Below are positions 41,853 through 49,618 of a stretch of DNA of 64,000 nt, one piece after another. The position numbers and the translations under genes are program-made. Origin of the DNA: Clostridia bacterium (GTDB taxonomy: Bacteria; Bacillota; Clostridia; Oscillospirales; Acutalibacteraceae); the NCBI GenBank assembly GCA_017513245.1, contig JAFXGK010000010.1, positions 1-64,000 of the forward strand, given 5' to 3'. The notes under the pieces are model-generated. The model saw only the letters and a list, made by a program, of their open reading frames with translations, ran no database searches and had not been told where the DNA came from. Each line of letters starts with the position of its first letter. Position 1 is the stretch's first letter.

Positions 41853-42896
41853 ATGTTTAAAGACAAAGTTTTACTTATAACCGGTGGTACCGGAAGCTTC
41901 GGAAACGCGGTGCTTAACCGCTTCCTCTCGACCGATATTAAGGAAATCCGCATCTTCTCGCGCGATGAGAAAAAGCAGGACGATATGCGCCACGAGTTTC
42001 AGGCGAAAATGCCCGAGCTCGCAGGCAAGCTTCGCTTCTTCATAGGTGACGTGCGCGATTTAGCATCTGTTAAGAACGCTATGCACGGTGTTGACTATAT
42101 CTTCCACGCTGCAGCCTTAAAGCAGGTTCCCTCCTGCGAATTTTTCCCGATCGAGGCGGTTAAGACCAATGTGCTCGGCACCGATAACGTGCTGACCGCC
42201 GCTATTGACGAGGGCGTTAAGACGGTTATATGCCTTTCGACCGATAAGGCCGCCTACCCCGTAAACGCTATGGGCACCAGCAAGGCTATGATGGAAAAGG
42301 TTGTTGTTGCCAAGAGCCGCACCGTAAGCCCCGAAAAGACCAAAATCTGCTGCACCCGCTACGGCAACGTTATGTGCTCGCGCGGCTCGGTTATTCCGCT
42401 GTGGATTGAGCAGATAAAAGAGGGCAAGCCCATTACCGTTACCGACAAGAACATGACCCGTTTTATTATGTCGCTCGACGAGGCGGTTGACCTTGTGCTC
42501 TTCGCATTCGAGAACGGCGTTTCGGGCGATATCCTCGTTCAGAAGGCTCCCGCCTGCACAATCGAGGTTTTAGCAAAAGCTGTCAGCGAACTGTTTGACC
42601 CCAACTGCGAAATCAAGGAAATCGGCATTCGCCACGGTGAAAAGATGTACGAAACTCTGCTCACCAACGAGGAGTGTGCAAACGCTACCGATATGGGCGA
42701 TTTTTACCGCGTTCCTGCCGACAAGCGCGACCTAAACTACGACAAATACTTTGCCGAGGGCGACCGCGAGCGCAACACACTCACCGAATTCAACTCCAAC
42801 AACACCGAGCTTTTGACCGTAGAACAGGTTAAAGAAAAGCTTCTTTCCCTCGCCTATATCCGCGAGGAGCTTAAAATAAAAGAGGGTAAAAACTAA
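41853..42896 (+). CDS. CapE/FnlA-like UDP-GlcNAc 4,6-dehydratase/5-epimerase
   Basis: 347 residues. Extended SDR enzyme of the inverting dehydratase group. NAD site LLITGGTGSFGNAVLNRFL; DVRD acidic turn; HAAALKQVPSCEFFPIEAV; CLSTDKAAYPVNAMGTSKAMMEKV, where Met replaces the usual catalytic Tyr before GTSK as in CapE and FlaA1; RYGNVMCSRGSVIPLW. It catalyses the first step from UDP-GlcNAc to the L-talo/L-fuco aminosugar branch. With the CapF-like and CapG-like genes that follow it completes a UDP-L-FucNAc route. It shares one base with the next gene (TAATG). Confidence 0.92.
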   Translation: MFKDKVLLITGGTGSFGNAVLNRFLSTDIKEIRIFSRDEKKQDDMRHEFQAKMPELAGKLRFFIGDVRDLASVKNAMHGVDYIFHAAALKQVPSCEFFPIEAVKTNVLGTDNVLTAAIDEGVKTVICLSTDKAAYPVNAMGTSKAMMEKVVVAKSRTVSPEKTKICCTRYGNVMCSRGSVIPLWIEQIKEGKPITVTDKNMTRFIMSLDEAVDLVLFAFENGVSGDILVQKAPACTIEVLAKAVSELFDPNCEIKEIGIRHGEKMYETLLTNEECANATDMGDFYRVPADKRDLNYDKYFAEGDRERNTLTEFNSNNTELLTVEQVKEKLLSLAYIREELKIKEGKN

Positions 42897-44062
42897 TGTT
42901 AGATACCACTCAGCAGGGCATAATCGCCCTACTGAAAAGCGCTCTTACGGGGGTAAAGCATCCCCTGCCCGAGGGCTTTATGATTGAAAAAGCGTATAAC
43001 GTGATAAAGCGTCACCGCATAATGAGCCTTTGCTATTGCGGTGCGGTTCTTTGCGGTGTGGACGAGAAGACCCCCGTTATGCAAAAGCTGCAAAGCCAGA
43101 CCTACGCCGAGGTTATCCGCGGCGAATGTCAGGAATGGGAGCTTGCGCGCATTTTTGCAAAGTTCAGCGAGGCAGGCGTTTCGTTTTTGCCCGTTAAGGG
43201 TCTATTCGTTAAAAAGCTCTATCGCGAGCCGCATATGCGCTACATGGCCGACGCCGACGTGCTGATAAAGCCTGACGAGCGCGAAAAGGCCGAGAGCCTA
43301 CTGCAGGACCTCGGCTACCGCAAATACGCCGAAAGTCTTTGTGAGATTATCTATGAAAACGATAATCTTCACCTCGAACTCCATAAATCGCTTATTCCGC
43401 CCTCGGTTAAGGATTATTATGCCTACTTTGAGGGCGCATTCGAGCGCGCCGAGCAGGTAGGCGGCAGCCACTATAAAATGCGCGACGAGGACCATTTTAT
43501 CTACATCTTCGTCCATTTTGCTCGCCATTATCGCGGCGGCGGAATCGGCCTTAAGCACCTTTGCGACCTCTACGTCTGCAAAGAGAAACTTTCCCTTGCA
43601 GATGATTATGTTGAGGGTGAGCTTGAAAAGCTCGGTCTGCTTGCGTTCTATAAAAACGTTTACCGCACCGTTGAATATCTGTTTGGTGACGGTGAGGAGG
43701 ACGAAACGGCCTCTCTTATAGCCGAATCGGTTTTCCACAGCGGCGCCTACGGCACGATAAATGATATGCGTCTGTCCGAGGCCGCCCGTCGCTCGGGCGG
43801 AAGGGGCGCAGGTCGCGCCAAACGCAGCCACTTTTGGTGGGTTCTTTTCCTGCCCTACGGCCTTATGTGCATAAAATACCCCGTCCTCAAAAAAGCGCCG
43901 TTTTTACTACCCTTTATGTGGGTGTGGCGTGCGCTGGCTGCGCTCTTCACGGGTAACAGCAGGGCTAAAAACGAGCTTAAAGAAGTGAAAAACCTCTCCG
44001 CCGAAGAGATTAAACTTTTCCGCGATAATCTGCTTCGCGTAGGTCTTGACTTCAAATTTTAA
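42896..44062 (+). CDS. Nucleotidyltransferase-fold protein (NTP_transf_5 type)
   Basis: 388 residues. The core FLPVKGLFVKKLYREPHMRYMADADVLIKPDEREKAESLLQDLGY (about 98-142) matches uncharacterised nucleotidyltransferases of the PF14907 group, with the metal-binding DAD in MADADV. ENDNLHLELHKSLIP and DEDHFIYIFVHFARHY follow as in that family. It sits between capE-like and capF-like genes but is not a known FucNAc enzyme. The group occurs in polysaccharide clusters and in lasso-peptide clusters; here a transfer of a phosphoryl or nucleotidyl group to a glycan precursor is plausible. Function not established. Confidence 0.75.
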   Translation: MLDTTQQGIIALLKSALTGVKHPLPEGFMIEKAYNVIKRHRIMSLCYCGAVLCGVDEKTPVMQKLQSQTYAEVIRGECQEWELARIFAKFSEAGVSFLPVKGLFVKKLYREPHMRYMADADVLIKPDEREKAESLLQDLGYRKYAESLCEIIYENDNLHLELHKSLIPPSVKDYYAYFEGAFERAEQVGGSHYKMRDEDHFIYIFVHFARHYRGGGIGLKHLCDLYVCKEKLSLADDYVEGELEKLGLLAFYKNVYRTVEYLFGDGEEDETASLIAESVFHSGAYGTINDMRLSEAARRSGGRGAGRAKRSHFWWVLFLPYGLMCIKYPVLKKAPFLLPFMWVWRALAALFTGNSRAKNELKEVKNLSAEEIKLFRDNLLRVGLDFKF

Positions 44063-44074
44063 GGAGTATTATTT

Positions 44075-45274
44075 ATGAAAATTTTGGTTACGGGCGCCGA
44101 AGGGTTTGTTGGAAAGAACCTTGTCTGTGCGCTTGAAAACATCCAAACCGGCAAGGATAAAACCCGTCCTGCCGTTACGGTTGAAAAAATATTCCGCTAC
44201 GATATAAACAACACCGAAAAAGAACTTGACGCAGCCTGCCGTGAGGCAGACTTCGTATTCCATCTTGCAGGCGTTAACCGTCCGAAGGATGAATCTGAGT
44301 TCAGGGTAGGCAACGTGGATACAGCGTCGGCGTTGCTTGAGCTGCTTAAGAAGCACGAAAACCGCTGCCCCGTTATGCTTTCGTCCTCGCTGCAGGCTAC
44401 CCTTATCGGCCGCTACGGCGAAGGCGAATACGGCAAAAGCAAGCGCGCCGGAGAAGAGCTTTTCTTTGAGTACGGCCGTGACACGGGCGCTCGCGTTTTG
44501 GTTTACCGTTTTCCGAATGTTTTCGGCAAATGGTGCCGCCCGAACTACAACAGCGCCGTTGCAACCTTCTGCCACAACAAGGCTCATGACCTGCCTATAA
44601 CCGTTTCCGACCCTGCCATAGAGCTTGAACTTGTGTATATTGATGACCTGGTGGGGGAAATGCTCGACGCACTCGAGGGTAGAGAGCATCACTGCGAATT
44701 TGACGGACTTGATACCGTCCTTTGCGAGGACGGCCGTTACTGCGCAGTTCCCACAACACACAAGGTGACCTTAGGCGAAATAGTCGACCTGCTCGATAGC
44801 TTTACAGAACAGCCGAAAACACTTATAATTCCCAACATTCCCGACGGCAGCTTCGCAAAAAAGCTCTATTCCACCTACCTTTCATACCTGCCGAAAGAGA
44901 AGGTTTCCTTTCCGCTAAAGGTAAATTCGGACGCGCGCGGCAGTTTTACCGAGTTGCTCAAAACCGCCGACTGCGGTCAGTTCAGCGTTAATATTTCGAA
45001 GCCCGGAATTACCAAAGGCCAGCACTGGCACAACACAAAATGGGAATTCTTTATCGTTGTTTCGGGCAACGGACTTATCGAGCAGCGACGCATAGGCGAT
45101 GACACCGTGCTTCGCTTTTACGTAAGCGGCGATGAGCCTCAGGCGGTGCATATGCTGCCGGGCTACACCCACAATATAATCAACCTGTCAGACGATAAGG
45201 ATCTTATAACCCTTATGTGGGCGAACGAGCGTTTCGACCCCACACACCCCGACACCTTCTTCTGTGAAGTGTAG
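44075..45274 (+). CDS. CapF/FnlB-like bifunctional reductase with cupin domain
   Basis: 399 residues. N-terminal extended SDR (KILVTGAEGFVGKNLVCAL, FVFHLAGVNRPKDESEF, SSLQATLIGRYGEGEYGKSKRAGEEL with YGKSK as catalytic YxxxK) and C-terminal cupin domain (about residues 280-399: DARGSFTELLKTADCGQFSVN, KGQHWHNTKWEFFIV with metal-binding His). This fusion is the CapF architecture: the cupin part epimerises at C3 and the SDR part reduces C4, giving UDP-6-deoxy-L-talNAc. AAGGAG precedes the ATG. Confidence 0.92.
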   Translation: MKILVTGAEGFVGKNLVCALENIQTGKDKTRPAVTVEKIFRYDINNTEKELDAACREADFVFHLAGVNRPKDESEFRVGNVDTASALLELLKKHENRCPVMLSSSLQATLIGRYGEGEYGKSKRAGEELFFEYGRDTGARVLVYRFPNVFGKWCRPNYNSAVATFCHNKAHDLPITVSDPAIELELVYIDDLVGEMLDALEGREHHCEFDGLDTVLCEDGRYCAVPTTHKVTLGEIVDLLDSFTEQPKTLIIPNIPDGSFAKKLYSTYLSYLPKEKVSFPLKVNSDARGSFTELLKTADCGQFSVNISKPGITKGQHWHNTKWEFFIVVSGNGLIEQRRIGDDTVLRFYVSGDEPQAVHMLPGYTHNIINLSDDKDLITLMWANERFDPTHPDTFFCEV

Positions 45275-45299
45275 CCGTAATTAGAGAGGAGAAACAAAA

Positions 45300-46442
45300 A
45301 TGCAGAAAATTAAGCTTATGACCATTGTCGGTACCCGTCCGGAAATAATTCGCTTAGCCGAGGTTATCAAAAAGTGTGACAAATACTTTGACCAGATCCT
45401 CGTACATACGGGCCAGAACTACGACTACACCCTCAATCAAATCTTTTTTGATGATCTTGGACTCCGCGCGCCCGACCATTATCTTGACGCGGTCGGCAGC
45501 GACCTTGGCGAAACCATAGGAAATATTATTGCAAAATCCTATAAGCTTATGGTCGAGGTGAAACCCGACGCTCTCTTGATTCTCGGCGACACAAACTCGT
45601 GTCTTTCGGCCATTTCGGCAAAGAGATTACACATTCCCATCTTCCATATGGAGGCCGGCAACCGCTGTAAGGATGAATGCCTCCCCGAGGAAACCAACCG
45701 CAGAATAGTTGATATTATATCGGACGTAAACCTCGCCTACTCGGAGCACGCAAGGAAATATCTGCACGAGTGCGGTCTGCCGAAGGAGCGCACCTACGTT
45801 ACCGGCTCGCCCATGGCCGAAGTGCTGAAGGCTAACCTCGACAAGATCGACGCTTCCGACGTTCACAGCCGCTTAAAGCTGGAAAAGGGCAAGTATATTC
45901 TTCTTTCGGCCCACCGTGAAGAGAACATCGACACCGAGGAAAACTTTTTATCGCTCTTCGGCGCAGTTAACGCCATGGCCGAAAAATACGGCATGCCGAT
46001 ACTTTATTCCTGCCATCCGCGTTCTAAAAAGCGTATTGAGCAGTCGGGCTTTAAACTGCATCCGCTGGTTATTCAGCACGAGCCGCTCGGCTTCCATGAC
46101 TATAATTGCCTGCAGATGAACGCCTTTGCCGTTGTGTCGGACAGCGGAACTCTGCCTGAGGAGAGTTCCTTCTTTACCTCTATCGGCCGTCCCTTCCCTG
46201 CCGTTTGCATTCGCACCTCGACCGAGCGTCCCGAGGCGATGGATAAGGGTAACTTTATAATCGCGGGAATTCGTGACAGCGGCGTGCTTCAGGCCGTTGA
46301 CGTCGCCGTTGAGATGAATAAAAACGGTGATATCGGCATTCCCACTCCCGACTACGTTGACGAAAATGTTTCCACCAAGGTGGTTAAGCTTATTCAGTCG
46401 TACACCGGCATCGTCAACAAGATGGTTTGGAGAAAATACTAA
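45300..46442 (+). CDS. CapG/FnlC-like UDP-sugar 2-epimerase
   Basis: 380 residues. UDP-GlcNAc 2-epimerase fold: KLMTIVGTRPEIIRLAEVIKK, HTGQNYDYTLNQIFFDDLGL, LGDTNSCLSAI, and FHMEAGNRCKDECLPEETNRRIVDIISD, which is the CapG/FnlC variant of the WecB motif. It converts UDP-L-PneuNAc (6-deoxy-talNAc) to UDP-L-FucNAc, the third step after the two upstream enzymes. Last gene of the 20-gene operon, followed 6 bases after its stop by the terminator stem. Confidence 0.9.
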   Translation: MQKIKLMTIVGTRPEIIRLAEVIKKCDKYFDQILVHTGQNYDYTLNQIFFDDLGLRAPDHYLDAVGSDLGETIGNIIAKSYKLMVEVKPDALLILGDTNSCLSAISAKRLHIPIFHMEAGNRCKDECLPEETNRRIVDIISDVNLAYSEHARKYLHECGLPKERTYVTGSPMAEVLKANLDKIDASDVHSRLKLEKGKYILLSAHREENIDTEENFLSLFGAVNAMAEKYGMPILYSCHPRSKKRIEQSGFKLHPLVIQHEPLGFHDYNCLQMNAFAVVSDSGTLPEESSFFTSIGRPFPAVCIRTSTERPEAMDKGNFIIAGIRDSGVLQAVDVAVEMNKNGDIGIPTPDYVDENVSTKVVKLIQSYTGIVNKMVWRKY

Positions 46443-46448
46443 AAAGAA

Positions 46449-46476
46449 AAAGCCTTGGGTGAATGCCCAAGGCTTT
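46449..46476. terminator. Terminator of the polysaccharide operon (bidirectional)
   Basis: AAAGCCTTGGG / CCCAAGGCTTT stem with loop TGAATG, A-rich on the left and T-rich on the right. It also ends the converging lipoprotein gene. Confidence 0.9.
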
Positions 46477-46488
46477 AAAATTTTTATT

Positions 46489-46926
46489 CTATTTTTCGTA
46501 GGGTACTCGCTCGTAATAGGTAGATATTGCTCCGCCCGGAAGAGTGAGGGTTAAGGTCTTTTCATCAACCTTGTATTCGAGAGTTACGCCACCGCCGCCG
46601 CTATAATTTAAAGTAACGGTTCCGTCGCCCAACTCATAACCGGAATAAATCCCCATGTTTTCGCCGGTGTAGAAGGTGTCCAGCGTTTTATCGGATGAGA
46701 AAATATAATATATACCGTCGCCCGAAACGTCCTTTGTTTCACCGTTTTGGGTTTCGGTTATACATTGCCAGCGGCCGATTATGGTCTTCTTGCCGGTAAA
46801 ATCGGTATCGGCATCGATGTAGCCGGAGCTTGTGGAAGAGGGAGTAGATGTGGTATCCTTATCCTTTCCCTTTCCGCAGCCGCAGAAAAGCAACATTAAG
46901 CAAAGTGCGCAGATTATAGCTTTCAT
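46489..46926 (-). CDS. Small secreted lipoprotein
   Basis: 145 residues. The signal ends in LMLLFCGC with the last cysteine as probable lipidation site, then a serine/threonine-rich spacer (KDKDTTSTPSSTSSG). The mature domain is a small lipocalin-like or DUF5640-type beta barrel by pattern (GRWQCITETQNGE, YIFSSDKTLDTFYTGE, VTLEYKVDEKTLTLTLPGG). GGAGG precedes the ATG. It has its own promoter just downstream of the terminator of the small RNA, so it is not under that RNA's read-through. Function unknown. Confidence 0.8.
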   Translation of the reverse strand: MKAIICALCLMLLFCGCGKGKDKDTTSTPSSTSSGYIDADTDFTGKKTIIGRWQCITETQNGETKDVSGDGIYYIFSSDKTLDTFYTGENMGIYSGYELGDGTVTLNYSGGGGVTLEYKVDEKTLTLTLPGGAISTYYERVPYEK

Positions 46927-46957
46927 TTTATTCCTCCGAAAAAATTACTATGTACAT

Positions 46958-46986
46958 ATTATATACTCCGCAGAACCAAAAATCAA
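46958..46986 (-). promoter_or_regulatory. Promoter of the lipoprotein gene
   Basis: On the minus strand TTGATT (46981-46986), 17 bases, TATAAT (46958-46963). The -35 starts one base after the T run of the upstream RNA terminator, which makes the RNA a separate transcription unit. Confidence 0.75.
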
Positions 46987-46987
46987 C

Positions 46988-47018
46988 AAAAAAAGGAACC
47001 GAGACATTTCTCGGTTCC
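46988..47018 (-). terminator. Terminator of the orphan RNA
   Basis: GGAACCGAGA / TCTCGGTTCC ten-base stem (46995-47018) with a four-base loop, followed on the minus strand by seven Ts. There is no T run on the plus side, so it works only for minus-strand transcription. Confidence 0.85.
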
Positions 47019-47257
47019 CCGTATATTTATTTCATTGGACTCACCCAATAGCCCATATAGGACTTTATATATTTTTATACTATTGGAAATATTAAACTTT
47101 GTCTATTTACTTGGTTGATATGAATTTAATTAGATCTTTGGACTCACCCCTTCGCAGTTAATTCTTACGAATAATACTGTACATTGGAAGCTACCCCTTT
47201 CTGTGAATTCCGGTTTCTTTCCCCGGTTATTTTTATCTTGGTCTTTTCTTTTTCTCT
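46988..47257 (-). ncRNA. Orphan structured small RNA, about 270 bases
   Basis: A transcription unit without a convincing reading frame, bounded by a near-consensus promoter (47264-47292) and a strong terminator (46988-47018). The exact 12-mer TTGGACTCACCC occurs twice (plus-strand 47035-47046 and 47138-47149), so the RNA contains GGGUGAGUCCAA two times. Visible pairings on the RNA: CCGG/CCGG near the 5' end, an AUUC-GUAA-GAAU tetraloop hairpin, a 7-base CCAAUAG/CUAUUGG helix (47080-47086 with 47045-47051), and the terminator helix. The 5' and 3' ends do not pair, which argues against 6S RNA. I do not see the SRP, tmRNA or RNase P signatures. Riboswitch control of the next gene is unlikely because that gene has its own promoter. 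Family unassigned; the raiA-type motif of Clostridia is one thing to test. Confidence 0.55.
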
Positions 47258-47263
47258 GGCTTT

Positions 47264-47292
47264 ATTATACACTCGCGGACACTTGTTTTCAA
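47264..47292 (-). promoter_or_regulatory. Promoter of the orphan RNA
   Basis: On the minus strand TTGAAA (47287-47292), 17 bases, TATAAT (47264-47269). Predicted start near 47257. Confidence 0.75.
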
Positions 47293-47382
47293 TAGGCAAA
47301 CAATACAAAAATTTTTCCGAATTTTTTACTAACACTTTTTTACTATTTTGTGTTATAATAATTATGTTGTGATGGAAAAGAG

Positions 47383-47408
47383 CGACCCGACTTTGAAAAG
47401 TCGGGTCG
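47383..47408. terminator. Terminator after the MGMT-type gene
   Basis: CGACCCGACTT / AAGTCGGGTCG stem with a four-base loop, directly beyond the stop codon at 47414. The T run is better on the plus side (TTTTCTTATTT) than on the minus side (CTCTTTTCC). The stretch 47293-47382 between this and the RNA promoter is AT-rich and holds nothing else I can support. Confidence 0.7.
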
Positions 47409-47413
47409 TTTTC

Positions 47414-47725
47414 TTATTTCTCTATCCAAACGCCATAGGTATTAAGGTCGACCGTCCCGTCGGGAGAAAATACTATTCCCTCTTGCTCGAGCAGTTCTCT
47501 TTGCACGTCGGAGCCGCCGAAAGCAAAGGCAGGGGTAGTTTCGCCCCGTCGGTTTACCACACGGTGGCAGGGAATAACTCCCGGTTGCGGATTTACGTGC
47601 AGCGCATAGCCCACAACACGCGACCAACGAGGGTTTCCCGCACGGGCGGCCACCCACCCGTAAGTTGCAACGCGACCTTTAGGTATGGTTTTTACCACCT
47701 CGTATATTTTTTCGAACGTGTTCAT
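47414..47725 (-). CDS. MGMT-type DNA alkyltransferase domain protein
   Basis: 103 residues, only the C-terminal DNA-binding/active-site domain of O6-methylguanine-DNA methyltransferases. The active-site box is GVIPCHRVV with C53 present, so this is a catalytic-type protein rather than a tryptophan- or alanine-substituted alkyltransferase-like protein. The helix-turn-helix start (FEKIYEVVKTIPKGRVATYGWVAARAG) and the arginine finger region (RWSRVVGYALHVNP) are visible. The short length equals the ATL/YbaZ-size group; true MGMT usually has an extra N-terminal domain. AAAGGAG precedes the ATG. Repair of alkylated bases is the likely role. Confidence 0.88.
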   Translation of the reverse strand: MNTFEKIYEVVKTIPKGRVATYGWVAARAGNPRWSRVVGYALHVNPQPGVIPCHRVVNRRGETTPAFAFGGSDVQRELLEQEGIVFSPDGTVDLNTYGVWIEK

Positions 47726-47740
47726 AAAAATCTCCTTTAA

Positions 47741-47774
47741 AAAACGGACAACATAAATCTACGTTGTCCGTTTT
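47741..47774 (-). terminator. Terminator of asnA
   Basis: AAAACGGACAAC / GTTGTCCGTTTT twelve-base stem with a ten-base loop just beyond the asnA stop. It separates asnA from the MGMT-type gene. Confidence 0.8.
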
Positions 47775-47777
47775 GCT

Positions 47778-48779
47778 TTAGAGTAATATTATTCCCTTTT
47801 CCTCGCATTCGCGATAAATCTCGTCGGTCCAGGAGGAGGCCTGAACCTCACCTATATGGGCCTTGCGCAGGAAGAACATACACATACGGCTCTGTCCTAT
47901 GCCGCCGCCCATGGTATAGGGCAGCTCGCCTGCGAGCAAACGCTTATGGAAATCGAGTTCCTTACGCTCGGTAACACCGCGGATTTCGAGCTGACGCATA
48001 AGGCTCTCTTCATCTACGCGGATACCCATAGACGAGAGCTCAAGGGCGATATCGAGCACGGGGTAATAAACCATAATATCGCCGTTTAATTCCCAATCGT
48101 CATAGTCGGGGGCGCGGCCGTCGTGCGGCTTGCCCGAACGGAGCGCTCCGCCGATTTTCATAATAAATACGGCGCCGTGCTTTTTGGTAATTTCGTATTC
48201 ACGCTGCTTACCGTCAAGCTCGGGATACATATCCTCAAGCTCCTGAGAGGTTATAAAGGTTATCTTCTCGGGCAGGAATTTATGTACGAAATCGTATTCG
48301 TCAGCGATGTAGTTTTCGGTGTGCTTTAAGGAATTGTAAACACACTTTACGGCGCTCTTTAGAGTCTTTTCGTTACGGTCTTCCTTTTCGATTATCTTTT
48401 CCCAATCCCACTGGTCAACGAAGGCCGAATGGATATTATCAAGCACCTCGTCGCGGCGGATGGCATTCATATCGGTGTAAAGACCCTCGCCAACGCGGAA
48501 ACCGTAACGGCCGAGTGCGTCGCGCTTCCATTTTGCCAGCGACTGAACGATTTCGTATACGTTGTCCTGACCCTTCATATCAAAGTCAACCGGACGCTCG
48601 GTTCCGTTTAGAGTATCGTTAAGGCCCGAGGAGCGGCTTACAAAAAGCGGAGCCGAAACGCGGGTTAGATTAAGCTGTATTGCGAGGTCGCGTTCAAAAA
48701 AGTCTTTAACCTTTTTGATGGCGATTTCAGTTTGACGGGTATCGAGCAAGGAGCGGTATCCCTTTTCGATTTTAAACAT
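47778..48779 (-). CDS. asnA: Aspartate-ammonia ligase (asparagine synthetase A)
   Basis: 333 residues, full family length. Makes asparagine from aspartate, ammonia and ATP through an aspartyl-AMP intermediate. Related in fold to class II aminoacyl-tRNA synthetases: [25 protein letters not shown] (motif 2-like), [39 protein letters not shown], and the motif 3-like [14 protein letters not shown] near the C terminus. It stands alone with its own promoter. A cytoplasmic housekeeping enzyme of amino acid synthesis. Confidence 0.96.
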   Translation of the reverse strand: MFKIEKGYRSLLDTRQTEIAIKKVKDFFERDLAIQLNLTRVSAPLFVSRSSGLNDTLNGTERPVDFDMKGQDNVYEIVQSLAKWKRDALGRYGFRVGEGLYTDMNAIRRDEVLDNIHSAFVDQWDWEKIIEKEDRNEKTLKSAVKCVYNSLKHTENYIADEYDFVHKFLPEKITFITSQELEDMYPELDGKQREYEITKKHGAVFIMKIGGALRSGKPHDGRAPDYDDWELNGDIMVYYPVLDIALELSSMGIRVDEESLMRQLEIRGVTERKELDFHKRLLAGELPYTMGGGIGQSRMCMFFLRKAHIGEVQASSWTDEIYRECEEKGIILL

Positions 48780-48860
48780 GGTTTCACTTCCCTAAATGCA
48801 AAAATACACGGGTAATTATATCACAAAGCCGCCGCATAATCAAGTGCTGCGGTTTTCTAT

Positions 48861-48890
48861 ATTATATATTTTAAAAACGCGGTATGTCAA
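48861..48890 (-). promoter_or_regulatory. Promoter of asnA
   Basis: On the minus strand TTGACA (48885-48890), 18 bases, TATAAT (48861-48866). Confidence 0.7.
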
Positions 48891-49123
48891 CACAAAATAT
48901 GCCTGCCTTTTAACATATAAATAGGTGCAATAATTTTGAAGTTTACACTACAAAAAGCGCGGATAAAGACCGTTTTATCGCGGGCCGAACGCTTAACACA
49001 AATCAAAACTTGCCACCCTCTCCGCAGATAATTAAACGCTCCTCCGCTACCGGTGCGAAGAATGCCTTTTTGTTGTGTAAAAGGTACAATTTTAGGAATG
49101 TTTTTTCGGCTAACTTTCCGTCA
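48891..49123. other. Non-coding stretch between asnA and the DUF4091 genes
   Basis: No gene visible. It holds one imperfect palindrome at 48958-48982 (CGCGGATAAA and TTTATCGCG, one bulged G), about 140 bases upstream of the glycosidase promoter. The size and form would suit a regulator site for the sugar operon, or a hairpin. Otherwise the stretch is featureless. Confidence 0.4.
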
Positions 49124-49152
49124 TTGACTTTATTTGCTTTCACGGCTATTAT
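49124..49152 (+). promoter_or_regulatory. Promoter of the first DUF4091 gene
   Basis: TTGACT (49124-49129), 17 bases, TATTAT (49147-49152). GGAGGG lies just before the ATG at 49183. Confidence 0.7.
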
Positions 49153-49182
49153 ATATGCAACCTTAATATTGGAGGGTTAAAG

Positions 49183-49618
49183 ATGGAAAAGAATTTAAAG
49201 GTTTGGTTTACGTCCCCCGAGACGAAAATCCGTCCCCGCAGTCACCTGACCTGGGGCAAGAAGGAAGACTTCCATATCTACGTTGCAAAGAACGCAACCG
49301 AGGGTTGTCAGGTTTCCTTTATGGCACCCGAGGACAGACCCGGCTTCTCGCTCGACGTTCGCGGCCGAATTGAGGACGCAGGCTTCTCTACCGAAATCCT
49401 CAAAGAGCACTACGTTTCCTGCGAGGGTGCTATGTGGCCCGACCCCGTTGTTCCCGACAGCGGCAAGTTTGACCTCGAGGCCGGTATCAACACCACCTAC
49501 CTTATTAATATAAAGACTACCGAAAAGACCGTTCCCGGTACATATAAATTAAAGGTAGTTTTAAAGGAAAAGGGCAAAATTTACGGCAAGTACGACCTTA
49601 AAGTTACCGTTTGGGCTT
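49183..49618 (+). repeat. 5' segment nearly identical to 50719-51154
   Basis: By eye, 13 mismatches over about 436 bases, mostly synonymous. Identity stops sharply at the codon for F146, the junction between sandwich and barrel domains. Confidence 0.9.

Noticed and set aside
46988..47257. Orphan RNA as a riboswitch leader of the lipoprotein gene
   Set aside because: A complete TTGATT-17-TATAAT promoter lies between the RNA terminator and the gene, so the gene does not need read-through. I also could not match the known aptamer cores I recall.
47351..47410. Plus-strand extended -10 (TATAAT at 47354-47359) followed closely by a hairpin and T run
   Set aside because: The product would be about 45 bases with no matching -35. 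The hairpin is better explained as the terminator of the converging MGMT-type gene.
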